Assembly (NCBI RefSeq): GCF_025567285.1
Contig: NZ_JAOQJT010000005.1
Span: forward strand, 1-64,000
DNA length: 64,000 nt
From: Coprococcus aceti
Lineage (GTDB): Bacteria; Bacillota; Clostridia; Lachnospirales; Lachnospiraceae
Direction of reading: 5' to 3'
This document shows positions 50,132-58,082 of this stretch, one piece after another; position 1 is the first letter of the stretch, and each line of letters starts with the position of its first letter. Under the pieces are notes generated by a model. It searched no databases. It worked only from the letters and a program-made list of their open reading frames with translations, and had not been told where the DNA came from. The position numbers were made by a program, and so were the translations under genes.

Positions 50132-51412
50132 ATGGAAAGAGAGACTATGTGTATACAGGCTGGATACCAGCCTAAGAATGGGGAGTCAAGAATGATACCG
50201 ATCGTACAGAGCACAACGTTCAAGTACGACACGAGCGAGGATATGGGTAAGCTGTTTGACCTTGAGGAGAGCGGCTATTTCTACACCAGACTTGCAAATC
50301 CGACAAATGACTATGTGGCAGCCAAGATATGTGCCCTGGAGGGGGGATCGGCAGCAGTGCTCACATCGTCAGGACAGGCAGCAACATTCTTCTCGGTATT
50401 CAACATTGCCGGAGTGGGAGATCACGTTGTGGCATCATCCACCATATACGGAGGAAGCTTCAACCTTTTTGCTGTGACTATGAAGAGAATGGGTGTGGAA
50501 TTCACATTTGTGGATCCTGACTGCTCGGACGAGGAACTTGAGGCAGCGTTCAGACCGAACACCAAGGCCGTGTTTGGCGAGACCATAGCCAATCCGGCAC
50601 TCATAGTATTCGATATAGAGAGATTTGCAAATGCGGCACATGCACACGGAGTACCACTCATCGTGGACAACACATTTGCCACACCGATCAACTGCAGACC
50701 TATAGAGTGGGGCGCAGACATAGTCACACACTCCACCACGAAGTACATGGACGGACATGATGCAACCGTGGGTGGGGCGATCGTGGATTCAGGCAAATTC
50801 GACTGGATGGCACACGCAGACAAGTTCCCAGGACTCACCACACCTGATGAGTCATATCACGGAGTGGTATACGCAGAGAAATTCGGCCAGGGCGGCGCAT
50901 ATATCAACAAGATCGTGGCACAGCTTATGAGAGATCTCGGCCCGATACCTGCACCTATGAATTCGTACATGCTCAATCTTGGACTGGAGTCGCTTCACGT
51001 GCGTATGCCACGTCACTGTGAGAACGCACTGGCGGTTGCGAAGTTCCTCGAGGCACACGATAAGATAGCCTGGGTAAATTATCCTGGACTTGAGAGCAGC
51101 AAGTATTACGAGCGTGCTAAGAAGTATATGCCGGACGGCACATGTGGAGTTGTGTCATTTGGCGTCAAGGGAGGAAGAGCTGCTGCGGAGGCCTTCATGA
51201 AGGAACTCAAGGTTGCGATGATAGCAACACATGTGGCGGATGCACATACATGCGTTCTTCATCCTGCATCAGCTACACACAGACAGATGAATGACGAGGA
51301 GCTTCTGGCGGCAGGAGTAAGTCCTGATCTTGTGAGACTGTCGGTGGGCATTGAGAATGTAAAAGACATAATAGCAGATCTTGAAAATGCACTGGATAAG
51401 GTACAGATATGA
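50132..51412 (+). CDS. metY: O-acetylhomoserine sulfhydrylase, second paralogue
   Basis: Cys/Met-metabolism PLP enzyme of 426 residues. M-I-P-I-V-Q-S-T-T-F-K-Y, Y-F-Y-T-R-L-A-N-P-T, and PLP lysine in T-H-S-T-T-K-Y-M-D-G-H. The insertion around YHGVVYAEKFGQGGAYI is typical of longer MetY proteins and is absent from the 407-residue paralogue at 15893. It may use free sulfide, leaving the operon-encoded paralogue to the thiocarboxylate carrier; this division is inference. Methionine gamma-lyase activity cannot be excluded. It overlaps the next gene by 4 bp. Confidence 0.88.
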   Translation: MERETMCIQAGYQPKNGESRMIPIVQSTTFKYDTSEDMGKLFDLEESGYFYTRLANPTNDYVAAKICALEGGSAAVLTSSGQAATFFSVFNIAGVGDHVVASSTIYGGSFNLFAVTMKRMGVEFTFVDPDCSDEELEAAFRPNTKAVFGETIANPALIVFDIERFANAAHAHGVPLIVDNTFATPINCRPIEWGADIVTHSTTKYMDGHDATVGGAIVDSGKFDWMAHADKFPGLTTPDESYHGVVYAEKFGQGGAYINKIVAQLMRDLGPIPAPMNSYMLNLGLESLHVRMPRHCENALAVAKFLEAHDKIAWVNYPGLESSKYYERAKKYMPDGTCGVVSFGVKGGRAAAEAFMKELKVAMIATHVADAHTCVLHPASATHRQMNDEELLAAGVSPDLVRLSVGIENVKDIIADLENALDKVQI

Positions 51413-52266
51413 GAATAATAAATATAACCGACCTTTCGGCACCTGAGCTTGATATATATGCGCGCATGTCAGAGAATCAACTGGCGCACATATATGAACC
51501 GGCTTCCGGGCTGTTCATAGCTGAGAGTCCAAAGGTCATAGAGAGGGCACTGGATGCGGGTTACGAGCCAGTGTCCATTCTATTGGAAGACAGGCACGTG
51601 GAAGGACAGTGCGCGGATATAATAAAGCGGTGCGGAGATATACCGATATACACAGCACCATTTGATGTCCTCACGAAGCTCACGGGATTTGCCCTGACAA
51701 GGGGGATGCTGTGCGCCATGAGGAGGGCAGAGCTGCCGTCTGTTGAGAGCGTGTGTGAACATGCCGCCAGAATAGCGGTGCTTGAGGAAGTGATGAACCC
51801 GACAAATGTGGGAGCGATATTTAGAAGTGCGGCGGCACTCGGGATGGATGCTGTACTGCTCACGCCGGGCTGCAGTGACCCGCTCTACAGGAGAGCGGTA
51901 AGGGTCAGCATGGGAACGGTGTTCCAGATACCGTGGACATATATTACATTTGACACCCTGGGTCTTGCACACAATAAAGCAGATCATGGCATATGGCCGG
52001 AGTTTGGGATGGAACAACTTCACAGTATGGGCTTCAGGACGGCATCCATGGCGCTAAGAAATGACACGATAGATATACACGACCCGGAGCTGAAGCAGAT
52101 CGACAGACTTGCAGTAATACTGGGAACCGAGGGAGAAGGCCTCAAGACAGAGACCATAGATTCCAGCGACTACACAGTGAAGATACCAATGTATCACGGA
52201 GTGGACAGCCTGAATGTGGCTGCAGCCAGTGCCGTGGCATTCTGGGAACTTGGCAGACGCTCATGA
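51409..52266 (+). CDS. SpoU/TrmH-family RNA 2'-O-methyltransferase
   Basis: A 285-residue SPOUT-fold methylase. Motif 1 is N-P-T-N-V-G-A-I-F-R-S-A-A-A-L-G (near residue 128), motif 2 L-G-T-E-G-E-G-L, and motif 3 KIPMYHGVDSLNVAAASAVAFWE, forming the trefoil knot that binds S-adenosylmethionine. The N-terminal part resembles an RNA-binding substrate domain. The target (rRNA or tRNA) is not decidable by eye. Its start overlaps the metY stop (ATGAG). Confidence 0.9.
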   Translation: MRIINITDLSAPELDIYARMSENQLAHIYEPASGLFIAESPKVIERALDAGYEPVSILLEDRHVEGQCADIIKRCGDIPIYTAPFDVLTKLTGFALTRGMLCAMRRAELPSVESVCEHAARIAVLEEVMNPTNVGAIFRSAAALGMDAVLLTPGCSDPLYRRAVRVSMGTVFQIPWTYITFDTLGLAHNKADHGIWPEFGMEQLHSMGFRTASMALRNDTIDIHDPELKQIDRLAVILGTEGEGLKTETIDSSDYTVKIPMYHGVDSLNVAAASAVAFWELGRRS

Positions 52267-52327
52267 AACGTCGAAAAACCTCCCTCAAAAAATACGCATA
52301 CATATCTACAGGATATGGAAAATATGT

Positions 52328-52333
52328 TATAAT
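52328..52333 (+). promoter_or_regulatory. Likely -10 box for the phosphoesterase-like gene
   Basis: TATAAT preceded at 17 bp by TCTACA, a weak -35. Confidence 0.4.
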
Positions 52334-52397
52334 AGTCAGGACGTGAACGGACAGGCTCACAGTCGGCAGAAGGAAAAGACTTAGGAGGATGATAGAC

Positions 52398-53153
52398 ATG
52401 TTTTATGCTATTTCAGGAATTAACGGGGATTATGAGGCATACAAGAGAGCACTCAAGAAACTTAAGTTTCAGAACCTTGACGATATAAAGGAAGAGGACA
52501 TCATGAACGAGGAGGCAGTCATCAGCACTCTTGAGGGCGAGGATGTCCTGTATGTCCTTGGCAATATAATCGGAGCAGGCGGCGGATCCATGAAGATACT
52601 TCAGGATATGATGAGCAGAGATAATGTCATCGCAGTTGTCGGTGAGAACGAGTACAAGATCACACAGGCACTCAAGGCACTGAATGACCATATCCAGTCC
52701 ACAGGTGAGGTGCCACCACAGATGCTGGTAGACAAGATAACATCCATGCTTGGAGAAGAGCTCTCAGGTGCGGTGGAGGAGTTCCTGCAGCTTGACGATG
52801 AAGAGCGTGAGGATGTCATAGAGTATATAGATGAGATTTCTGAGGAAGCGTTCCTCGAAGTGATGATGGCGAGAAAGAAATTTGTGCTGGTTCACGCCGG
52901 AATAAGAAACTTCGATCCGAAGAAGGAACTGGATGAGTACGACACAGAGGACTTCATCACAGAGCCAGCAGACCTGGACAAGACATATTACAAGAACAGA
53001 ACACTCGTCGTTGGACATGTGCCAACCACAGAGCTCGGCGGTGAGGGCAAGATCGTTAAGAAGAACAACAACGTTGCCATCGACTGCGGGTGCGGCAAGG
53101 GCGGACAGCTTGGAATATACTGCCTGGGCAACGGCTCGGAGATGTATGTATAA
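52398..53153 (+). CDS. Metallophosphoesterase-fold protein with substituted metal ligands
   Basis: A 251-residue protein of calcineurin/PPP phosphatase shape. The motif order is kept but metal ligands are changed: Y-A-I-S-G-I-N-G-D-Y (normally D-x-H), V-L-G-N-I-I-G-A-G-G (normally GDxxDRG), and V-V-G-E-N-E (normally GNHE). Only the later L-V-H-A-G and V-V-G-H-V-P-T histidines remain. It also has an acidic helical insert (about residues 100-155). It is therefore probably not a working phosphatase; a binding or regulatory role is possible. The ATG at 52398 is chosen as it lies 10 bases after AGGAGG. Confidence 0.75.
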   Translation: MFYAISGINGDYEAYKRALKKLKFQNLDDIKEEDIMNEEAVISTLEGEDVLYVLGNIIGAGGGSMKILQDMMSRDNVIAVVGENEYKITQALKALNDHIQSTGEVPPQMLVDKITSMLGEELSGAVEEFLQLDDEEREDVIEYIDEISEEAFLEVMMARKKFVLVHAGIRNFDPKKELDEYDTEDFITEPADLDKTYYKNRTLVVGHVPTTELGGEGKIVKKNNNVAIDCGCGKGGQLGIYCLGNGSEMYV

Positions 53154-53177
53154 TAGAATAAAGAACAGATTGACACG

Positions 53178-53209
53178 GCGGGATATGAAATATCATATTC
53201 CGCTTTTTT
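53178..53209 (+). terminator. Terminator after the phosphoesterase-like gene
   Basis: GCGGGATATGA (53178-53188) pairs with TCATATTCCGC (53193-53203, one G-T), then six T. Confidence 0.88.
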
Positions 53210-53313
53210 ATTATGGAAGAAATTGGATTAAGAAAATAAAGTGGTTTATACAAATTGTATAGTTAAGCAAAAAATCAACGAGGATTTTTGTCGATTTTAA
53301 ATCGCAAATGGAA

Positions 53314-53342
53314 TTGAAAAATTGTGAAGAAACTGTTAAATT
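53314..53342 (+). promoter_or_regulatory. Candidate promoter of the exopolysaccharide locus
   Basis: TTGAAA (53314-53319), 17-bp spacer, TAAATT (53337-53342), in a long AT-rich leader about 75 bp before the first start codon. Confidence 0.45.
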
Positions 53343-53416
53343 AGGGTGTGAGCATGGATAAAGAATTTTCCTATATAAATATTTATAGTTTTTTATAAAG
53401 AAAACAGGAGGAAAAC

Positions 53417-54130
53417 ATGGGTGTTATAGATTTTCATTCACATATACTGCCGGGTATAGACGACGGCAGCAGGAATGTCGAGACATCTATAGGCATGCTT
53501 CGGATGTGCAAAGAGCACGGCGTGGATACTATGATAGCGACGCCGCACTTTTATGCTGATTCAAATACTGTGGAGAGGTTCATTGATTCAAGACAGAAAG
53601 CATATGATAAAGTCATGGCTGAGAATATGGACATACCGCAAATTATAATGGGGGCAGAGGTCGCGTTCTTTGCAGGAATAAGCAGAGCGGAGAAAACGGA
53701 TGCACTAAAAGTAGAAGGAACTGATATCATGTTGCTGGAGATGCCGTTTGTGACATGGAGTGATTCGGTAGTGCAGGAAGTACGAGACTTAATTGAGAAG
53801 AGACATTTCCATATCATACTAGCTCATATAGAGCGATTCTTACAGATACCAGGCAACAAGCCATATGTGAGACAGATCCTTGAACTGCCAGTTACGGTGC
53901 AGGTGAATGCGGAGACACTTCTGGATTTCAGACAGAAGGGCAAAATGCTCAAGATGTTCAAGAAAGGACAGGCACACATCATAGGAAGCGACTGCCATGG
54001 TATGCATCACAGGGTGCCGAACTTGTGGCTGGGCCGCGAGGTGCTGGAGAAGAAGCTGGGACATGAATTTCTGGAGAACATGGACAGCTACGGAACAAAG
54101 CTCCTTAAAGAACATCAGATACACCCATAA
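53417..54130 (+). CDS. CpsB/YwqE-type PHP tyrosine-protein phosphatase
   Basis: A manganese-dependent PHP-domain phosphatase, 237 residues, that dephosphorylates the BY-kinase of capsule synthesis. Metal-binding motifs: D-F-H-S-H-I-L-P-G-I-D-D-G at the start, T-P-H-F-Y, I-L-A-H-I-E-R, and G-S-D-C-H-G-M-H-H. It is first in the locus, with AGGAGG before the ATG, and the cognate kinase is at 56220. Confidence 0.93.
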   Translation: MGVIDFHSHILPGIDDGSRNVETSIGMLRMCKEHGVDTMIATPHFYADSNTVERFIDSRQKAYDKVMAENMDIPQIIMGAEVAFFAGISRAEKTDALKVEGTDIMLLEMPFVTWSDSVVQEVRDLIEKRHFHIILAHIERFLQIPGNKPYVRQILELPVTVQVNAETLLDFRQKGKMLKMFKKGQAHIIGSDCHGMHHRVPNLWLGREVLEKKLGHEFLENMDSYGTKLLKEHQIHP

Positions 54131-54185
54131 TCAGCAATAACAACGAAACATGTAAAAGATAAACAGATAGATGGAGGACAACAAC

Positions 54186-54311
54186 ATGTCTAAGAAGACA
54201 GCGATAATCATCAGTATTGTGCTGTTCATAATACTGTGTGGTCTTATTGTGTGCGAGAAGAAGTGGCCTACAGCGGGAACAGACCTGCTTATGCTGAACG
54301 TTCTGAGATAG
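54186..54311 (+). CDS. Small single-helix membrane protein
   Basis: A 41-codon gene with a good GGAGG site 9 bases before its ATG. It encodes MSKKTA followed by one hydrophobic helix (IIISIVLFIILCGLIVC) and a short tail EKKWPTAGTDLLMLNVLR. It is packed between the PHP phosphatase and LCP genes with 28-55 bp spacing. No family recognised; it may be a small partner of the polysaccharide export or attachment machinery. Confidence 0.6.
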   Translation: MSKKTAIIISIVLFIILCGLIVCEKKWPTAGTDLLMLNVLR

Positions 54312-54339
54312 CACATTACATTCCGAAGAGGTGATACAT

Positions 54340-55350
54340 ATGTCATACAGGAACAGAACACTATCAGAAAAAAAGAGAATATACAAGAAGCTTGGACTTG
54401 TGATCACAGCCATACTGGTCGTATGCATTGCACTGGCGATAGCACTCAGACCGACAAAAGGAAATGCATCACACAATGCATCGGGCACACAGGCGGTCGA
54501 AGGCATGATCGAGGTGGACGGAGTCAAATACGTTCCAAAGAAGAATATAGAAACATATCTTTTTATGGGAATCGACAACATGGGCAAGGTTCAGAAAGTC
54601 ACCGATTATGAGGGGGCAGGCCGATGCGATGTGGTCATGCTGATGGTCAGAGACCTGACAGATGGAACATACAAGACGCTGAGCATAGACAGAAATACCA
54701 TAGTGGAGCAGGATACACTGGATCCCGACGGAACCTACGTTGCAACGAGCCCGGCGCAGCTTGCTCTGGCACATGAGAATGGTGACGGAATGGAGATAAG
54801 CTGCGAGAACGTGGTCAAGGCGGTGTCAAACTTCCTTGGCGGCCAGAAGATAGACGGATACGCAGCGGTGAATATGGGGGCCATAGGAACCATCAACAAT
54901 CTGGCTGGCGGAGTCACGGTTACCATAGAGGATGATTTCTCCAAGGTGGATAAGACCATGAAGCAGGGAGAGACCATCACACTGACCGATGAGCAGGCAG
55001 TACATTTTATCCATGACAGATTCGATGTGGGAGATGAATCCAACACCCAGCGAATGAAGCGTCAGGAGGTGTACAAGGCAGGACTCAAGGATAACCTGGC
55101 GGCAAAGTGCAGCGAGGATAACACATATCCACTGACAATATATGACGCACTGGGAGATTACATGGTGACTGACATCAGCTCACAGAAGTTCTCCAAGCTG
55201 GCACTCCTTGTTCTCAAGGAAAAGGACGCCGGAACGGTGTCGATAGCTGGAACAGAGACCGTAGATGATCTCGGATTTGTCGAGGTGGAGCCGGATGCGG
55301 ATAGCCTTCAGCAGGCAATCGTAGAGCTGTTCTACAAGGAATATAACTAG
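54340..55350 (+). CDS. LytR-CpsA-Psr (LCP) family protein
   Basis: A membrane-anchored phosphotransferase of 336 residues that transfers polyprenyl-linked glycopolymers to the cell wall. One N-terminal helix (LGLVITAILVVCIALAIAL), then an extracellular LCP domain: YLFMGIDNMGKV, R-C-D-V-V-M-L-M-V, L-S-I-D-R-N-T, and A-V-H-F-I-H-D-R-F-D-V-G-D-E. The conserved pocket arginines and aspartates are present. The ATG at 54340 follows GAGGTGAT; the start at 54331 lies on that site. Confidence 0.9.
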   Translation: MSYRNRTLSEKKRIYKKLGLVITAILVVCIALAIALRPTKGNASHNASGTQAVEGMIEVDGVKYVPKKNIETYLFMGIDNMGKVQKVTDYEGAGRCDVVMLMVRDLTDGTYKTLSIDRNTIVEQDTLDPDGTYVATSPAQLALAHENGDGMEISCENVVKAVSNFLGGQKIDGYAAVNMGAIGTINNLAGGVTVTIEDDFSKVDKTMKQGETITLTDEQAVHFIHDRFDVGDESNTQRMKRQEVYKAGLKDNLAAKCSEDNTYPLTIYDALGDYMVTDISSQKFSKLALLVLKEKDAGTVSIAGTETVDDLGFVEVEPDADSLQQAIVELFYKEYN

Positions 55351-55404
55351 CATCACACATTTGATGCAGGGGATATAGATACAAAAAACGGATGGAGGGA
55401 ATAT

Positions 55405-56223
55405 ATGAATTCCAACAAGAAAATGGCTGCTGTGCAGGATGAGACCACACAGATAGCCGCAGTGAACACATACAAGAATACAGAGGATGATGAAAACGAG
55501 ATCGATCTCCTGGACATGGGAATGGCGCTTCTTGAGAAGCTCCCATACATCATACTGTGCTTCCTGATCGGTGCGGTGCTGTTCAACGCATTTGCATACT
55601 TCCTGATCAAGCCGACATACCAGTCGACAGCCAAGCTGTACGTGGTATCAGCATCAGATGATTCCATAGTAAATCTCCAGGACCTTAACATCGGTTCATC
55701 CCTTACCAAGGATTACGAAGACTTGATACTCAGCTATCCGGTTCTCGACCAGGTCATCGAAAAGCTCGGCCTTGATATGGACTCAGAGGGGCTTGCCAAG
55801 ATGATAACCCTTGAGAATCCTTCAGACACACGAGTCCTGAAGATCACGGTCACAAGCACTGACAAGCAGCAGGCATGTGACATTGCAAATACACTGGCAA
55901 ACGTGTCGATAGAGTATCTCCCGGATACCATGAGCACAAGCGCACCTAACATAGCCCAGGTTGCAAGGGTAGCAGACCAGAAGGTCGGACCAAGCTACCT
56001 TAAGTACACCGCCATAGGTGCATTGCTTGGAGCACTCATCTACTGCCTGATCGTCATTGTGGGATACCTGATGGATGACACGATCCACTCAGCAGACGAC
56101 ATGGAGAAGTATTTCGGAATAGTACCGCTCACGACAATACCTGAGAGTGATCAGTTCAGGACAGACGACACAGAGGATGAATTTGGAAAGAAACACAACA
56201 GGAAAGAGAGGGTCAGAGCATGA
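55405..56223 (+). CDS. Wzz/CapA-type chain-length regulator (YveK-like)
   Basis: A 272-residue inner-membrane protein with two helices, at LPYIILCFLIGAVLFNAFAYF (near 55) and YTAIGALLGALIYCLIVIVGYLM (near 215), flanking an extracellular helical region. The A-D-Q-K-V-G-P-S text before helix 2 is close to the P-x2-P-x4-P-S-like motif of the family. It acts as the membrane activator of the BY-kinase encoded immediately downstream, and the reading frames overlap by 4 bp, which matches the two-protein kinase system of Gram-positive bacteria. Confidence 0.92.
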   Translation: MNSNKKMAAVQDETTQIAAVNTYKNTEDDENEIDLLDMGMALLEKLPYIILCFLIGAVLFNAFAYFLIKPTYQSTAKLYVVSASDDSIVNLQDLNIGSSLTKDYEDLILSYPVLDQVIEKLGLDMDSEGLAKMITLENPSDTRVLKITVTSTDKQQACDIANTLANVSIEYLPDTMSTSAPNIAQVARVADQKVGPSYLKYTAIGALLGALIYCLIVIVGYLMDDTIHSADDMEKYFGIVPLTTIPESDQFRTDDTEDEFGKKHNRKERVRA

Positions 56224-56972
56224 AGAAGCTTAACATAGAGTTTCAGGAACTCCCATATGCAGTGGAGGAGGCGATGAACCGTCTCAGGATCAACATAAAG
56301 TTCTGTGGCAAGAACACAAGAAAGATACTCATAACCAGCAGCATGCCAAATGAGGGCAAGAGCAGCGTAGCGATCAACCTGTGGAAGATGCTCGCTGAGG
56401 CAGGATTCCCTGCAGTGCTGGTGGATGTGGATCTTCGTAAGTCAGTCATAAAGGACAGACATCACATAAAGGATGCTGACAAGCTTCCGGATCTTGGATA
56501 TTTCCTTTCGGGACAGTCCGAGATGGAGGATGTCATCTATGAAACACAGGTAGAAAATGCATACATCGTACCTTGTATGAACCTTCTGGAGAATCCATCG
56601 GCTCTTCTGGAGGATGCTAGATTTGCAGAGCTTCTTGACAAGCTGGCAGAGACATATAGGTATGTCATTATAGACTCGCCACCGCTTGGCAGTGTGGCGG
56701 ATGCCGCTCAGATCGCATCACTGTGCGATGGCGCAGCTCTGGTAGTCAGAGCAGGTGAGACATCAAGAAGTCTCATCAAACAGTCATTCCAGCAGCTTGA
56801 CCAGGTAGGTTGTACGCTGCTTGGAGTCATACTCAACAGAGCCCAGACAACGGGGAGAGCATACAAGAAATACTACGGCAAGTATGGCAAATACTATAGC
56901 CAGTACGGCTATGGTTATGGCACTTACGGCAAAGAGGCTGCAGCCGCCAGCGACAGCACCCCGTCAAAATAA
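56220..56972 (+). CDS. BY-type protein tyrosine kinase (CapB/YwqD-like)
   Basis: A 250-residue cytoplasmic kinase controlling capsule assembly. Walker A is S-S-M-P-N-E-G-K-S-S (near residue 42), Walker A' L-V-D-V-D-L-R-K-S, and Walker B V-I-I-D-S-P-P-L-G. The C-terminus is a tyrosine cluster (KKYYGKYGKYYSQYGYGY) that serves for autophosphorylation and is removed by the PHP phosphatase. About ten tyrosines in 25 residues makes it longer than in many homologues. Confidence 0.94.
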   Translation: MKKLNIEFQELPYAVEEAMNRLRINIKFCGKNTRKILITSSMPNEGKSSVAINLWKMLAEAGFPAVLVDVDLRKSVIKDRHHIKDADKLPDLGYFLSGQSEMEDVIYETQVENAYIVPCMNLLENPSALLEDARFAELLDKLAETYRYVIIDSPPLGSVADAAQIASLCDGAALVVRAGETSRSLIKQSFQQLDQVGCTLLGVILNRAQTTGRAYKKYYGKYGKYYSQYGYGYGTYGKEAAAASDSTPSK

Positions 56973-57065
56973 TTCACTTTGGATATAACGCCATGTATAG
57001 TGGCGTGCAGGGCGTTTTATCATATATTCAATACAATAGAACTTTTTGGGAAGGAGGAATTTATT

Positions 57066-57836
57066 GTGAAGAATTTAAAGAAGCTTTTGGCTATAGTTGT
57101 ATGTATCGCAATGATGGTGCCAACAGTTGCATTTGCAGCTACATCATCACCAACTAAGGTAAACGTTAAGTCTGCTACAGCAAAGTCGCTTACATACAAT
57201 GCAAAGAGCCAGACAACAACAATTGTTGTTAACGGTAAGACACTTACCCTGAACAAGGATTTCAAAGTCGTTTCAGGAAGCCTTAAGGCAACAAAGGCTG
57301 GTACATACACAGTTAAGATCAAGGGAATAGGTAACTATTCAGGCGATACAACAGTTAAGTACACAGTTAACGCACAGCAGAGCTACAAGGCTACTGCTGC
57401 TGCAAAGACATACAATGCTAAGAATCAGACAACCAAGGTTACAGTTAAGTATGGTAACACAGTTCTTAAGAGAGGTACTGATTACAAGATTACTGGTGTA
57501 ACTAGGGCTAAGAACGCTGGCAAGTATAAGATTACCGTAAAGGGTATCAACAACTACAAGGGTACAAAGACAATTTACTACACAATTAACAAGGCTGCTC
57601 AGAAGTCTGTTAAGGTTAAGGTAAATGCTTCTAAGAAGAAGATCACTGTATCTGGTGTTAAGGCAAAGGCAAAGGTTACTTACAAGTCAGCCAATAAGAA
57701 GGTCAAGGTTAAGAATGGCAAGATTACTGTTGGTAAGGGTGTCAAGAAGGGCACAAAGGTAAGAATCACTGTTAAGGTTGCTGCAACAAAGAACTACAAG
57801 GCATACAGCAAGTCAATTATTTACAAGGTTAAATAA
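57066..57836 (+). CDS. Secreted lysine-rich repeat protein (MBG/Big-like repeats)
   Basis: A 256-residue secreted protein with a signal peptide (KNLKKLLAIVVCIAMMVPTVAFA). Two clear repeats begin at YNAKSQTTTIVVNGKTLTLN and YNAKNQTTKVTVKYGNTVLK, each ending G-x-Y-x-x-x-I/K-G-x-x-N-Y-x-G, a style seen in Lachnospiraceae surface proteins. The last third is extremely lysine- and valine-rich. Net charge is strongly positive, so it could bind acidic polysaccharide or cell wall. Codons are biased to GCT, GGT and AAG, unlike neighbours, suggesting high expression. The start is GTG at 57066, seven bases after AGGAGG. Confidence 0.75.
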   Translation: MKNLKKLLAIVVCIAMMVPTVAFAATSSPTKVNVKSATAKSLTYNAKSQTTTIVVNGKTLTLNKDFKVVSGSLKATKAGTYTVKIKGIGNYSGDTTVKYTVNAQQSYKATAAAKTYNAKNQTTKVTVKYGNTVLKRGTDYKITGVTRAKNAGKYKITVKGINNYKGTKTIYYTINKAAQKSVKVKVNASKKKITVSGVKAKAKVTYKSANKKVKVKNGKITVGKGVKKGTKVRITVKVAATKNYKAYSKSIIYKVK

Positions 57837-58082
57837 TCAACCTGCTATGTTAAATAGTTCCAAGCCCTAGCCGGTGGCGCAAAACGAATGTCCATGCCAC
57901 AGGACGTTCCGCGCCGCCAGTGTGGGTGATAAATAACAGACCATTTAATGCGTATCATGGTTTACAGATGAAAAGGTTCAGCCGACAATCACACGGGCTG
58001 AGTCATTTCATGTATGAATCAACAGACCGGGTCATGCGGGCACAAATATGACCCTGACGACAGAGGATGAGGAGAGAAAATT
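57837..58082 (+). other. Structured leader upstream of the initiating sugar transferase
   Basis: Several nested hairpins: GGTGGCGC/GCGCCGCC (about 57875-57933) enclosing GTCC/GGAC; a stem ATGAAA...TCAGCC with GGGCTGA...TTTCAT (about 57968-58015); and GGGTCAT/ATGACCC (about 58029-58053). No T run follows the last stem. No gene, and no riboswitch class could be assigned by eye. Confidence 0.5.
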
